Of a stretch of DNA of 62,978 nucleotides, positions 36,664 to 46,045 are shown in pieces; the stretch's first letter is position 1; each line of letters opens with the position of its first letter. Origin of the DNA: Lentzea sp. NBRC 105346 (GTDB lineage: Bacteria; Actinomycetota; Actinomycetes; Mycobacteriales; Pseudonocardiaceae). The stretch covers positions 249,497 through 312,474 of the forward strand of contig NZ_BSTQ01000010.1 in NCBI RefSeq assembly GCF_030269605.1, given 5' to 3'. Made by a program: the position numbers and the translations under genes. The notes beneath the pieces were generated by a model that worked only from the letters and a program-made list of their open reading frames with translations, had not been told where the DNA came from and made no database searches.

Positions 36664-36720
36664 CAATCGGTCCACAAGTGGTCTGAGAACGGTCTGCCGA
36701 CCGGTCATCCCCGGTTTCTA

Positions 36721-36756
36721 CCTTCTGCACATCGCAAATCCGCCTCCGGCAGAAGG
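36721..36756 (+). promoter_or_regulatory. Leader hairpin that would mask a ribosome binding site
   Basis: CCTTCTGC (36721-36728) is the exact complement of GCAGAAGG (36749-36756), and the right arm overlaps the AGAAGGAG ribosome binding site of the secreted protein gene at 36767. If both arms are transcribed, the RNA could fold and limit translation. There is no aptamer-like structure, so a thermosensor-like or protein-controlled switch is speculative. Confidence 0.45.
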
Positions 36757-36766
36757 AGAAACCCCG

Positions 36767-37144
36767 ATGTTCGCCAAGATCGCCACCGCCACCGTTGCCA
36801 CCGGCATCGCCCTGCTCGCCGCCTCGACCTCCGCGTCCGCCTCGCCGCAGATCACCAAGACCCTCGTGCCCGGTGAGCAGTGGTGCATCGGTCAGTACGC
36901 CTACTTCCAGGCGAGAGGCGACGGGATGGCCACCAACCAGGGCGCCAAGTTCAAGCTGCAGTACAACGGCGTGACGATCCCGTGGACGGGCTCGCCGGGC
37001 CTGGTCACCAACTGGGCCGCGGAGGTGCGCTCGTCGCTCGGCACGTTCCCCGGCGCCGGCTACTACAGCGCGTGCGCCACGAACAACGGCACCATGAACA
37101 CGAAGGTGACGCTGCAGATCCGCACCGACGGCGAGTTCTACTGA
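36767..37144 (+). CDS. Small secreted protein, unknown function
   Basis: 125 aa. A clear signal peptide (MFAKIATATVATGIALLAAS, cleavage near SASA-SPQ) is followed by about 98 beta-rich residues with two Cys (QWCIGQ and SACATNN) that may form a disulfide. No catalytic motif. ATG 36767 has a strong AGAAGGAG site, possibly masked by the leader hairpin. Codon use is typical of the host. Confidence 0.8.
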   Translation: MFAKIATATVATGIALLAASTSASASPQITKTLVPGEQWCIGQYAYFQARGDGMATNQGAKFKLQYNGVTIPWTGSPGLVTNWAAEVRSSLGTFPGAGYYSACATNNGTMNTKVTLQIRTDGEFY

Positions 37145-37158
37145 GTCGGGTCAAAGTT

Positions 37159-37200
37159 GTCGGGCACTCCCGTGCAAAGCAAAGCGCGGGCGTGCCTGAC
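37159..37200. terminator. Hairpin between convergent genes (secreted protein / jetD)
   Basis: Arms 37159-37172 and 37187-37200 pair over 14 positions with two mismatches around a 14-nt loop. It lies 15 nt after the secreted-protein stop and 34 nt beyond the jetD stop, so it probably terminates one or both transcripts. No U-tract. Confidence 0.55.
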
Positions 37201-37233
37201 AGCACGCGTTCCGAACGCTCCCGGTCGGCGTCA

Positions 37234-38289
37234 TCAAACTTGATCGAGCACGTCCCCACGGATCATGAGAAGGTCATAGCCGATTGCTTCCTGCGGATAT
37301 CGGACTCCACTGGCCAACGCATCACATCCTCTTTGGGCGAGAGGTCCAAGCCATGCCGAAGCTTCGGCAGCCACAGCCATGGTTACCTGCGTGGCAGACC
37401 GATCGCACCCCAACTCAAAGAGCACCTCGTACAGAGGCAACGCTGGAACAACGGCAGGCAACCCAGCGCGAGTCGCAGCGATACTCGCCGCTGCTGGAAT
37501 CTGCAGACCCTTTAGATCCACGTCGCCGAAGTACACGATGCGATCCGGTAGTGGAGACAACAACGGCACGGACAGAACCGCTGATGGAAACTGACTACCA
37601 GTGCCATAGCCGACGTGTCGCCCTGGACCGCCAGCGGCTGCGCGCTGTCGCGTGACTTCCAGCAAGGACGCGTAGGTGTGGTGGTTCTCTGCGATGAGCA
37701 GCGCCACACCTTTGACGTCTTCCGTACCTGGAATCCACTGGGAGACAAACGGAATGGGCACCGTGTGACAGCGCAGGAGGCTCAGCGTGAGTGCGCCGGA
37801 GGTGAACATCCGCGTCGTCACGAGCCCATCGAGTCGTTTCTCGTCGCCAAAGAGCTCCAACGAGCGCTCTCTCATCGGCACGCTCGGACGGCTCTCACCT
37901 CCGTCGCGGAGAAAGGCTGCCACTGTCTCAAGCAATGCGATCTCGTCATTCCTGGTCGCTATCCGGCCAGCCACCTCCAGAGATTGCGGCCAAACGCGCG
38001 CGGCCTTAGCCTGGCGAGTGACCTGCTCACGCGGTGGACGACGCACCCACATGGGCAAAGGCGGTACGTCTCTTGTGTCGAAGTGCCTCGACGAAACCGG
38101 AAATGCCACCATCCCGGCGGTGACAAGCTCATCTAGCGCGTCACGAATCTCTCGACGTGCAGTCGGCGCTGTCGCGAGACTGCGATCGAAGGCAGTTGCC
38201 GCGGCGTATAACACCTCTGTGTCGATCTTTTGCCGCGGTGCCGCTAAGACGTGATCAGCGAGATTTTGGGCGAGTGAGCTCAACTTCAC
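37234..38289 (-). CDS. jetD: Wadjet type I subunit JetD (TOPRIM nuclease)
   Basis: 351 aa. The C-terminal half carries the TOPRIM metal residues expected of JetD: Glu201 (LLIAENHHTY) and Asp256/Asp258 (YFGDVDLKG). The N-terminal part is a winged-helix-like region. In Wadjet the JetABC SMC-type complex extrudes plasmid loops and JetD cuts them (family knowledge). The GTG start overlaps the jetC stop (GTGA), giving the order jetA-B-C-D on the minus strand. GC3 is visibly lower than in flanking genes, suggesting transfer. Confidence 0.88.
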   Translation of the reverse strand: MKLSSLAQNLADHVLAAPRQKIDTEVLYAAATAFDRSLATAPTARREIRDALDELVTAGMVAFPVSSRHFDTRDVPPLPMWVRRPPREQVTRQAKAARVWPQSLEVAGRIATRNDEIALLETVAAFLRDGGESRPSVPMRERSLELFGDEKRLDGLVTTRMFTSGALTLSLLRCHTVPIPFVSQWIPGTEDVKGVALLIAENHHTYASLLEVTRQRAAAGGPGRHVGYGTGSQFPSAVLSVPLLSPLPDRIVYFGDVDLKGLQIPAAASIAATRAGLPAVVPALPLYEVLFELGCDRSATQVTMAVAAEASAWLGPLAQRGCDALASGVRYPQEAIGYDLLMIRGDVLDQV

Positions 38290-40256
38290 GATGCGGCGCC
38301 GTTCATCGACTCGTCATGCGTTACACGCACGCCCGAGATACCTTCGAATGCCGATCCGAAGCGTTCCTCCAGCACGACATACCGCCGCGTACGAAGCGCT
38401 CCCGGTGCGTTCCGCATCCGCAGCACGTTCGGAAACTGTCCGACCGCGCCGAGGTCTTCCACACCAGTCGTGTAGACGAGCTGTACCCCGTGCGCGGCTG
38501 CTACGTCACGCTGCAGCCGTAGCAGCGCCACATGGCTGGCTGTGCCCAACGGGTTGTCCAGCACCAGAGTGCCACCAAGAGCTCCCTTGCCCCGGCCGCG
38601 GTTGACCGCACGCAGCCGAGCAAGCGTGCAGTACAGCGCGACGCACACCGTGAGCTTCTCGCCGCCGGAGAACTTGCCGAGGCGCGTCACATCGACGGGC
38701 TCGACGGCCAGATCACTATTCGGTTTGAGCACCTTGACCGTGAAGCCGCGCGGAGCGACCGCCTCATGCACACATCGTTTGACCAGGGCAAGACCTTCGG
38801 GTTTCGACTTCTCCGCGACGATGCGATCCACCACCGCGTCGATCCTGGCGTGCAGATCCTCCTCACTACTGGGGCGGAAGAACCGGATCCGGAGAAACTG
38901 CTCGTTCGCCCAACCGCCCAGGGTGCCGGGCAGCTTCGAGTGCCGGTTGGCGGACTCCAGGTTCGCGAGCACGGTCTGCACGAGGGCGGCGATCTGGCGC
39001 ACCACCAACCGCTGGTCTCTCCCGATATCGGCGAGCTGCCCTTCGATGGTTGTATGACGCACACGCATCTCGTCAGCACGAGCAGCAGCTCGCTCAGCAA
39101 GCACCTTCGTGTCGTCGCCCGTGAACCGATCTCGGATAGCGTCCGGGATACTGGAGAACCGGGTCTCCGACGCAAGCCGGCGCACCGACTGCGTCGCGTC
39201 GTCCAGCTGCCGCCCGGTCGAAGCGGCGGTCTCGATGGCGACTGCCAATGCGCCGAGTACCGTCCGCGTTTCGCTTTCGGCCTGCGCGTCGTCACCAGCG
39301 AACGCTGTCACGCTCTCGGGCACAACGGCAGGTACAGCGGCATCGGCGAGACGATGTGCACGCTGACCGAACACCTGTGCCGCGGTGCGGGCGTCAGTTG
39401 CGGCAATGCCCGCTTCGTCAGCATCGCGGTGCAACGCTGTCACCCGTCCACTCATCTCGGTCGCTGTCGCCGCCTGTTCCTCGGCAAGTTCACGCGCTTC
39501 CTCTTCCGTAGCGGGCTCGACGTCGAGCTGGGCATGCCGCAACCTGTCACGCGGCGTTCGGGCGACGACTTCCTGCCTGGCTTGATCAAGCTCGAACTCG
39601 AGACGGCTTAACACCAACCGCGCTTCCTCAGCCTTCTCCCTTGCCTGTGTCCGTGCCGCGACTCGACGTTCCCGGTCCTGGCCGTCGGGAGTACCGAGCA
39701 ACGCCGTGGCTCGTTCACGAACATCATCCGTACAGCCCGCGAGCTCATGCTCAGCCCGTTCGGCGCGCAGACCAATATTGGCCAACCGCTCGGCGAGCAC
39801 GGACTGCGCCGCAACCGTGTTCCATTGCGACTCCAAGTCGTTGAAGCGACTTTGTAGCAGAGACAACGGTTCATCAGTCTCCGCAACGACAGCCCCGCGC
39901 TCCGTGTCGAGCAAGGAAATCGAGCTGTTGTCACGGTCATACCGCGCCTTGTTGGCCTTGTGTGCCTCGACCTGGCCCCGCGCTGTACGCCCTGCCTCCC
40001 GAAACCCTTTCGCACGGATAGTTGCCTGTTCAGCGATCTCGGTGTGCGTACGGACATCTCGATCGAACTGCTCGATGGCACTCTCGATCTCTGGTAGCTC
40101 ACAGACCTGAGCGGCGAGGGCTTCCAGTCGGTGGATCTTCCCTTCGAGCGAAGCGAGTTGACCGGTCAGAGCCTCCTCGGCGGCGGCGTCCAACAACTCC
40201 TGCTCGTCGAGTTCCTCGATCTGGTTCTTGAAGTCCTTGGCGGCAACGTCGATGTC
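38286..40256 (-). pseudogene. jetC: JetC C-terminal half, downstream of an in-frame TAG
   Basis: This continues the frame of the N-terminal half after the TAG at 40257-40259. It holds the returning coiled coil and the C-terminal head: ABC signature KFSGGEKLTVCVALY and Walker B region GGTLVLDNPLGTA. A TTG at 40196 with AGGAG 3 nt upstream could allow restart (636 aa). Without readthrough or restart no complete JetC is made. The stop overlaps the jetD start. Everything apart from the single stop looks intact, so the change is either recent or tolerated. Confidence 0.82.
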
Positions 40257-42713
40257 CTAGATTGTCTGACGGAGCACGTCGATGGTGTTCTCCAGCGCGT
40301 GCAGGTGACCCGCTGGACAGTCGTTCAGCAAGGATTCCAACGTGCCCAGCAGCACCCGGTCGGCATGAGCCTGCTCGTGAAGCTCGGCAATCCGCTGGTC
40401 CTGGGTATCGCGACGCAGTTCGCGTTCAGTGCGAGCGCTTTCAGCGACCGCGGGGTCGAACAGCGCCAGATCGTTGGGAACGACCCACCACGCAGGATTC
40501 GCAGCGTGCAGGGCCTGCTGCATTTGAGACGCGGTCGCAACAGTCACGTGAGCGACTGGACGCCATCCTTGGGTGTTAAACGCCGCGCGGACGTTGGCGG
40601 CGTCGGAATCCGCAACAACCACTCCTGCGGCGAGCTCCGCGACAACCGGGTTCTCCAAAGCCATCGCACGGTCCGACTCGGGCACCAGGTCGCGAAACAG
40701 CTCCCACCCAGGTCGGGCCACCACACCGTGACATGCTGCGGCGATCACCTCCGCGGCGCGCTGGGCCTCGCGAGTAGTGGGTAGAAATGTTTCGCTACGC
40801 AGACCTTCCAGTGCGCGGTCGTCGTCTGCCGCGTCGACCCGAGTGTCCACAATGGCCAATTCGGCCGTGGAGACCGCATGGGTGAGCGCTGCCCTCAGAT
40901 CGGCTGCCTCTGCCCACAGATCCAGCCGCCCACCGTCATCGAGCTGCATGAGTTCGCCAAGCCTGGTGTCGGTGGCAAGCGCATCGACACGGTCAGTCAA
41001 TTTCCTGTGCTCAGCGGCAAACTGGTCCCGCTCGGAAGCCTTAGTGGCCGTTTCGGCGACTAGCTTCTGACGCTGGGCATCCAGGGACCTGCGCAGCCCT
41101 GGCCGATCCGCTCGTCGCTTCCGCACGCCGTCAAGCTCGGCCTGGGCCGCACGCTTGGTCGCTCGCGTTTCCGCGAGTACGACCGCAGGAACCGCATCCT
41201 GATCCGGCAAGTCGCCTCGGGTCACCGCGACCTCGACCGCACTGTTGATCTCTATTACTTTGCCTCGCAGGTTCTCGGCGCGGACCTCGGCCTCTGTGGC
41301 CAGCTTCTGGTTGTCTCGCGCCCTGCCTTCTTCGGTCTCAGCTTCGAGATCAGCTTCCTCTGCTGCCATCGTCTGCTGTTCCTCGGAGGTCCGTTCTGCA
41401 GCGGAAAGCGTCGTGTAGCGGGCCTTCAACGCGGCCGCGGCGTCGTCACGCGCCACGCGCAATGGAGCGGTCTGTCGTTCCTCCTCTGCCATCTGCTTAC
41501 GCACGGACTCAGCTTCGTAGCCCGCCTCAGCCAAGTCAGCCAATGGCCCAACGGCATCCCAGGCGAGGGCCTCGTCCTTGGCGTCATCAGAGAGCTCTGC
41601 CGCCGTGTCACGGGCACCGATCGCAGTAGCCTGACGATGGGTGGCTGCGATCCTGAACAGCTCGTTTGCTACGTCGTTGACTCGATTGCGCTCACGATCC
41701 AACTTGAGCGCCTCTGCGCGGAGACGTTCCTCTTCTCCGGCAAACCACTCATGGTCGGACTCTTGAGCCGCCGCCGTACTACGAAACGCACCGGCGAGAC
41801 GAGCCGCAGCCTCCCTGGCCTCCGCGGCGTTCCCGTCTGCCCTCGTGGCCCGCCCGTGTCTGTCAGCAAGCGTGTCAAGCCTGCCCGCCATCTCGGCGCA
41901 GAAGTCACGATCGACGAGCAGATCCGCTTTGCGGCCGATCACCTCGATGATCTTCCGCAGGTTCGCGGCAACAAGGTCGGGTTCGGCAGCGTCAACGGTC
42001 AGGTCGATCAGAAAGTCGATGAACTTGCTGGTGGAGCTGAACTTGAACAGCTCGGCGACGCCGCCCTCCGAGTGGTTCATCTGCTTCTGATAGCTGAACA
42101 GCGCGGGATCCAGGCTCCGCGAGGTGAGCGTCTCCATCCACTGCTTGCGCTGGTCGGTGATCGCGAACGACAGCTGCTGTGGCCGCGCGGCCGCGATCTC
42201 TCGCAGTGACCGGACGAAGTCAGCCATCGGCTTGAGGCGGCCGGACTCATCGTGTACGGGAAGGCTGTCGAGGTCGAGCACTCCAGGCACCGCGAAGAAC
42301 GTGTAGTACCACCCGTTGAGCTTGTCGCGATCACGGTCAGGGTCGACCGGCTTGCGCCGGTCGGTCCACTCATAGACGGCTCCGGTGATGAGCCTGGGCG
42401 GCGGGAGCAGGCTGTCGCCGGACTGTGCGACCCATTCGGCGACCGTGTGGCTCGTGTCGCCGGACGCGATGTAGTCCTCGAGATACCGGTCGACGGACTT
42501 GCCCATGAAGTCTTTCCGTAGAGGCAGCAGCAGGGCGAAGAACAGGGAGAGCAGGCTGGACTTGCCGCCACCGTTGCGCAGCCAGAGGATCGAGTCGACC
42601 GGTTCGGCCGGACCATCCACACCGGACGCGGACACGTCCAGCGTGAGATCGGTGAACCGAGCGGCGAGGTCGCCGACGCTGGCCAGCCGGAGCCGAGAGA
42701 GCTGATAGGTCAC
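40257..42713 (-). CDS. jetC: Wadjet type I subunit JetC, N-terminal part (SMC head, coiled coil, hinge); cut by TAG
   Basis: 818 aa before a TAG. The N-terminal MukB-like head has Walker A LRNGGGKSSLLSLFF. Long charged coiled coil (about 280-620) leads to a globular region (about 650-770, with PAWWVVPNDLALFDP) in the position of the SMC hinge. The frame resumes after the TAG without shift, and the full reading would be 1475 codons, right for JetC. TAG can arise from CAG (Gln) by one C-to-T change. The GTG at 42713 overlaps the jetB stop (GTGA). Confidence 0.85.
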   Translation of the reverse strand: MTYQLSRLRLASVGDLAARFTDLTLDVSASGVDGPAEPVDSILWLRNGGGKSSLLSLFFALLLPLRKDFMGKSVDRYLEDYIASGDTSHTVAEWVAQSGDSLLPPPRLITGAVYEWTDRRKPVDPDRDRDKLNGWYYTFFAVPGVLDLDSLPVHDESGRLKPMADFVRSLREIAAARPQQLSFAITDQRKQWMETLTSRSLDPALFSYQKQMNHSEGGVAELFKFSSTSKFIDFLIDLTVDAAEPDLVAANLRKIIEVIGRKADLLVDRDFCAEMAGRLDTLADRHGRATRADGNAAEAREAAARLAGAFRSTAAAQESDHEWFAGEEERLRAEALKLDRERNRVNDVANELFRIAATHRQATAIGARDTAAELSDDAKDEALAWDAVGPLADLAEAGYEAESVRKQMAEEERQTAPLRVARDDAAAALKARYTTLSAAERTSEEQQTMAAEEADLEAETEEGRARDNQKLATEAEVRAENLRGKVIEINSAVEVAVTRGDLPDQDAVPAVVLAETRATKRAAQAELDGVRKRRADRPGLRRSLDAQRQKLVAETATKASERDQFAAEHRKLTDRVDALATDTRLGELMQLDDGGRLDLWAEAADLRAALTHAVSTAELAIVDTRVDAADDDRALEGLRSETFLPTTREAQRAAEVIAAACHGVVARPGWELFRDLVPESDRAMALENPVVAELAAGVVVADSDAANVRAAFNTQGWRPVAHVTVATASQMQQALHAANPAWWVVPNDLALFDPAVAESARTERELRRDTQDQRIAELHEQAHADRVLLGTLESLLNDCPAGHLHALENTIDVLRQTI

Positions 42714-43426
42714 GATGTCACCTCATCGCGCCGGATAGTGGCAAGTAGGTCGTAGGTCTCGTTTCCGGCGAGCTCTTTTGCCTGGATACGAAACCGTTCC
42801 AGCAGCTGAAACGTCTCAGGTCCACGATTGGGCACGAGCCTCGCCAATCCCTGGTCGACCATCCAGTTGAGCACGTGAGCCACCCAGTAGGTCGACGACG
42901 CCGGGGAGCGACGTGCCTTGCCCTTTCCTTTGTCCGCCTTGTATGCGGGCGAAAGTCGATCGTAGGAACGCCACGCCTCGTCGAGCGTCTCGTCGTCGGT
43001 CGGCATGCGTTTGAACCGCTCGCACACCTCACGGATGAAGCGCTCGATCTCGTCGACGGACACCCATCGCACCCTGTCGTCGTCGAAGTCCGCGGGAGTC
43101 GGATACGCATATGCCGCGATCCCCGCGCTGACGAGTCCGACCAACAGTCGGTCTGTCACACCGCTGACGTTCGGCAGGTCCGATATCCGGTAGGCGAAAA
43201 CCGATTCGCGGCGCACGCCGAGCACCAGTCCGAAGTCCGTGTCCGAGAGCACTCGCACGTCAAGCCCGTCCAGGACGCTGTCCACCGCATTGCGAAACTC
43301 CACATCGGCGCGATAACGCCCCAGCAGGGCCCGATAGTCGGACTCCGCGCCGGGACGCGTCTTCGGGCGCAGCGCACAGCCGATGAGCACCCCCACATCG
43401 GCCAGATCGCGCTGGCTGAGCGTCAT
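42710..43426 (-). CDS. jetB: Wadjet type I subunit JetB (MukE-like kleisin partner)
   Basis: 238 aa, helical and winged-helix in outline, with no catalytic motif. It is assigned by size, by position between jetA and jetC, and by the MukE-like pattern (RRYRADVEF-type helices and VSVDEIERFIREVCERF). In Wadjet it bridges the JetA kleisin and JetC heads. It starts within the jetA stop (ATGA) and ends within the jetC start (GTGA), so the complex is translated as a unit. Confidence 0.83.
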   Translation of the reverse strand: MTLSQRDLADVGVLIGCALRPKTRPGAESDYRALLGRYRADVEFRNAVDSVLDGLDVRVLSDTDFGLVLGVRRESVFAYRISDLPNVSGVTDRLLVGLVSAGIAAYAYPTPADFDDDRVRWVSVDEIERFIREVCERFKRMPTDDETLDEAWRSYDRLSPAYKADKGKGKARRSPASSTYWVAHVLNWMVDQGLARLVPNRGPETFQLLERFRIQAKELAGNETYDLLATIRRDEVTS

Positions 43427-44988
43427 GAGGCCTCCCGATCCCGTTGAGCGGCAACCGAATACGTCTCGGCCCACCGCGCGAGTGCTTCCTCGTCCTGGGC
43501 GACGATGAGGTCGTCACCAGACCAGCCAGGCATGCTGATCAGGGCGCCATCCGCGTCGACGGCCGCTGTCGGCCCCAGCACACGGGCGGCGGCGTCCACC
43601 GCCGTGGACAGGTCCTCTGTAGTTTCCGGCGCGTAGTTCCACAGCACAGCCAGCACGATGAGTCGTTCGACCGCGGCAGAGTCGACCCCGTCCGGAAAGT
43701 CGGTGGTCCGAGCCGCGAGCAACAGATCGGACAACCTCGCGGGAAGCCCTACGCCGTCAACCACACGCGCGGCGGCTTCCAGGACTTCAGGTGGCACGGC
43801 GGGAGGATCCGGATCGCCGAGTTCGTCATCGGGTGCGGGCGGTTCCTCCGGCGTGGGCTCGCGGCGCGGAGCGAGCAGGTCGTCGACCAGGTCCGCAAAT
43901 CGGACCAGAGGCTGAACCTGGGTGCCGGCCAGCAATATCGCGAAGGTCTCGGCTGGATCCACGGCGACGTCGACCGGCAAGGACAGCAGCGGGAGGAACA
44001 CTCCGTCGGTGATGTCGGGATTACGCAAGCCGCCGACCGGGCGGAACGACTGACGCGTCTGCTCGTCAAGGAAGACCGTCCGTGCGCTGACGAGTTTTCC
44101 GTGCAGCTCGGTGTGTCGTTGGCGGCACTCCTCCAGCAGCCCCGCGATGCGGGCAGCCGCGGTGGCGACCGTAGGCTCGGTGTCGGTGGCGTCCAGCGCG
44201 CCACGGACGTGTTCGAGCAGCTTCGACTCCCCGGCGAGCCTGTCCTCCAGATGCGCGCGGTTGCGTTCCAGCTGTTCGGGCACCTGCTCGGCCCACTGAG
44301 TGAGCACCGTCCGGATGTCCCGCGTCGTGTCGGCTAGAAGTGTCCGGAGTTCGTCGGCGTAACGCACGGACAGCAGCCGTGATCGTTCGGCTGCCTTCTC
44401 CGCCTGACCGAAGGCCCCGCGTTCGAGCTGCCGGGCCAGCATCAGCTCGATCGCGGCCTGTTCGTCCTCGACATCGAACTCCAGCCCACCCACCAATGCG
44501 TTGATGGCGTCCGTCGACGCGCGCAGCACGTTGACGCCGCGGGTGTGGTCCTCATGCTCGGTGAGCAGGCGGAACTCGGCCGTGGTGTATCTGTGCCGGA
44601 CGGCGCCGTCGTCGGCGCGTGCGAAGGTCGACACCTGGTAGCTGAACGGCGCTTCTCGCTCCTTGCGGTTCAGCAACGCGTCCACCACGTATCGTGCGAC
44701 GGCATCATGTTCGTCGAACGAACGCTGCGGGTGGACGTTGGTGGCCAGCGCCGCGAGTCCGGCAACCGCCTCGTCATAGGTGACCTCGTCGTCGAAGCCC
44801 TGCCTCGCGATGACCGTGTCGATGGCGGTCAAGGCCAGGGTCACGACGTCATAGCCCTGTTCGCCCCACGTCTGGCGGGCGGCGTTGTCCGCCGCGTCGG
44901 CCACCGGCCGGGCACGCAGCAGCGCCCGGACGCGGCCGCCGAACGATTCGTCGAAGACGGCCCGCCCCACGGTCGAAGGCTCACTCAC
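43423..44988 (-). CDS. jetA: Wadjet type I subunit JetA (MukF-like kleisin)
   Basis: 521 aa, first gene of the operon. The N-terminal winged-helix region (AVFDESFGGRVRALLRARP near the start) and the long helical middle (about 190-330) fit the MukF-like kleisin JetA. The C-terminal part holds an acidic Pro/Glu-rich linker (PTPEEPPAPDDEL) and a final domain. GTG 44988 is chosen, with GAGGGGG 9 nt upstream; a longer in-frame start at 45117 lacks such a site. Confidence 0.83.
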   Translation of the reverse strand: MSEPSTVGRAVFDESFGGRVRALLRARPVADAADNAARQTWGEQGYDVVTLALTAIDTVIARQGFDDEVTYDEAVAGLAALATNVHPQRSFDEHDAVARYVVDALLNRKEREAPFSYQVSTFARADDGAVRHRYTTAEFRLLTEHEDHTRGVNVLRASTDAINALVGGLEFDVEDEQAAIELMLARQLERGAFGQAEKAAERSRLLSVRYADELRTLLADTTRDIRTVLTQWAEQVPEQLERNRAHLEDRLAGESKLLEHVRGALDATDTEPTVATAAARIAGLLEECRQRHTELHGKLVSARTVFLDEQTRQSFRPVGGLRNPDITDGVFLPLLSLPVDVAVDPAETFAILLAGTQVQPLVRFADLVDDLLAPRREPTPEEPPAPDDELGDPDPPAVPPEVLEAAARVVDGVGLPARLSDLLLAARTTDFPDGVDSAAVERLIVLAVLWNYAPETTEDLSTAVDAAARVLGPTAAVDADGALISMPGWSGDDLIVAQDEEALARWAETYSVAAQRDREAS

Positions 44989-45088
44989 CCGGTGCCACCC
45001 CCTCGGTGTGCCGGCTACCTCACCGTACGAGCGACCACCGACAGTTCTCGGCGCACATGCCCCCGCGAGCACCCGTTCAGCCCAATGG

Positions 45089-45352
45089 TCACACCTGTTC
45101 GCGTGAATGGTCGACACAGACGGTCGCGGCGACAGCGATGTCGAGCATCTGCCAGGTCACCTGCCAGATTTTGATCGCCGGAACACCTGCGGCGGTTACA
45201 CCGACAGGCAGCAGCACCGCAGCCACCCAGAAAGGTCCACCGAGCACCGCGACGAGCACCCCGCCCAGCACGGCGAGCGTTCCTGTCACGAACATCGGGA
45301 CGAACCAGCTCAACCACCTGCTGGCACAGCGAATCACCGCACAGCGTTCCAC
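45089..45352 (-). CDS. Possible small membrane protein
   Basis: 87 aa from GTG 45352. It has two to three hydrophobic stretches (WLSWFVPMFVTGTLAVLGG, then VAVLGGPFWVAAVLLPVG) and an Ile/Trp-rich tail. No family recognised and no clear ribosome binding site. It occupies the otherwise empty 44989-45411 gap upstream of jetA. The composition supports a real membrane protein, but it could be a remnant. Confidence 0.35.
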   Translation of the reverse strand: MERCAVIRCASRWLSWFVPMFVTGTLAVLGGVLVAVLGGPFWVAAVLLPVGVTAAGVPAIKIWQVTWQMLDIAVAATVCVDHSREQV

Positions 45353-45411
45353 GCCGACGGCAGATGTAGTCGCGTTGCCAGTCCGGCAACTCCCGCGCGA
45401 CGTGCAGCAGT

Positions 45412-45654
45412 GTGACCGACCTGAAACGCAGGGCACCTGGTCGAGTGGATGGAAGGGTCGTTGTCGAGGGGGCGCTGGATGTCGATGGCCAGGTCCAGGA
45501 ACGGCAGCGCGTCTCTGCTCAACTCTCGTACGAGCACTACGAGTTGGCGCTGGAGGCACACAGAACCAGTCGCCCGCTCATGGTCACCGGCAGACTGCGT
45601 CACACCGGAGGATCACCAGAGATCGTGACCGTGACGCGCGTTGTCATCGAATAG
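45412..45654 (+). pseudogene. Orphan C-terminal domain of a larger actinobacterial protein
   Basis: 80 aa. The pattern GRVDGRVVVEGA, LSYEHYELALEAHR and PLMVTGRL matches a C-terminal beta domain that I recall only as the tail of longer actinomycete proteins. No upstream partner is in frame. It is probably a fragment left after deletion, although the GTG at 45412 could allow expression. Its last 11 nt overlap the end of the convergent VapC-like gene. Confidence 0.45.
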
Positions 45655-46045
45655 TCGCCACCGCGATCACCTCGACCAGGCGCTCGATGCCCGCGAAGTC
45701 ACGGACGTTGCTCGTCAGGACGGGCATCTCGTGAGCCGCGGCCGTGGCGGCGATCTGCAGATCCATTCGCCGCGGCCGCGGGCTGCGCCCGTTGCGCCGG
45801 ACCAGGGCGGCCATCTGCCCGTAGATCTCGGCCGCCCGGACGTCGAACGACAGCACCTCGAACTGGTCGCGCGCGGTGTAGAAGCGCTCGGAGCGCGCGA
45901 ACCGCTCCACCGGGTCGTCGATGTCGAGCCCGAACGCGAGCTCGGCGATCGTCACCGCGCTCAAGAACGGCTGCGCGTCGGCCAGGTCTCCCAGGTCGAC
46001 GCGCTCCAGCCGGATGACGACGCACGTGTCGAGCAGAACGTTCAC
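45644..46045 (-). CDS. vapC: PIN-domain toxin (VapC family)
   Basis: 133 aa. PIN residues are visible: Asp6 (VLLDTCVVIRL), Glu in TIAELAFGLD, Asp in RMDLQIAATA and Asp in SNVRDF. It is a Mg-dependent ribonuclease that cleaves RNA when freed from its antitoxin. The GTG at 46045 overlaps the antitoxin stop (GTGA); a GTG at 46054 is also in frame. It is cotranscribed with the Phd/YefM-type antitoxin. Confidence 0.9.
   Translation of the reverse strand: MNVLLDTCVVIRLERVDLGDLADAQPFLSAVTIAELAFGLDIDDPVERFARSERFYTARDQFEVLSFDVRAAEIYGQMAALVRRNGRSPRPRRMDLQIAATAAAHEMPVLTSNVRDFAGIERLVEVIAVATIR

Noticed and set aside
40190..40260. Programmed readthrough or recoding of the jetC TAG
   Set aside because: No recoding element or conserved context can be recognised from one sequence, so it is listed only as an alternative, not as a call.
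45107..45415. 102-aa plus-strand open frame upstream of the orphan domain
   Set aside because: His/Arg-rich low-complexity composition and a different frame from the domain at 45412; taken as shadow sequence.
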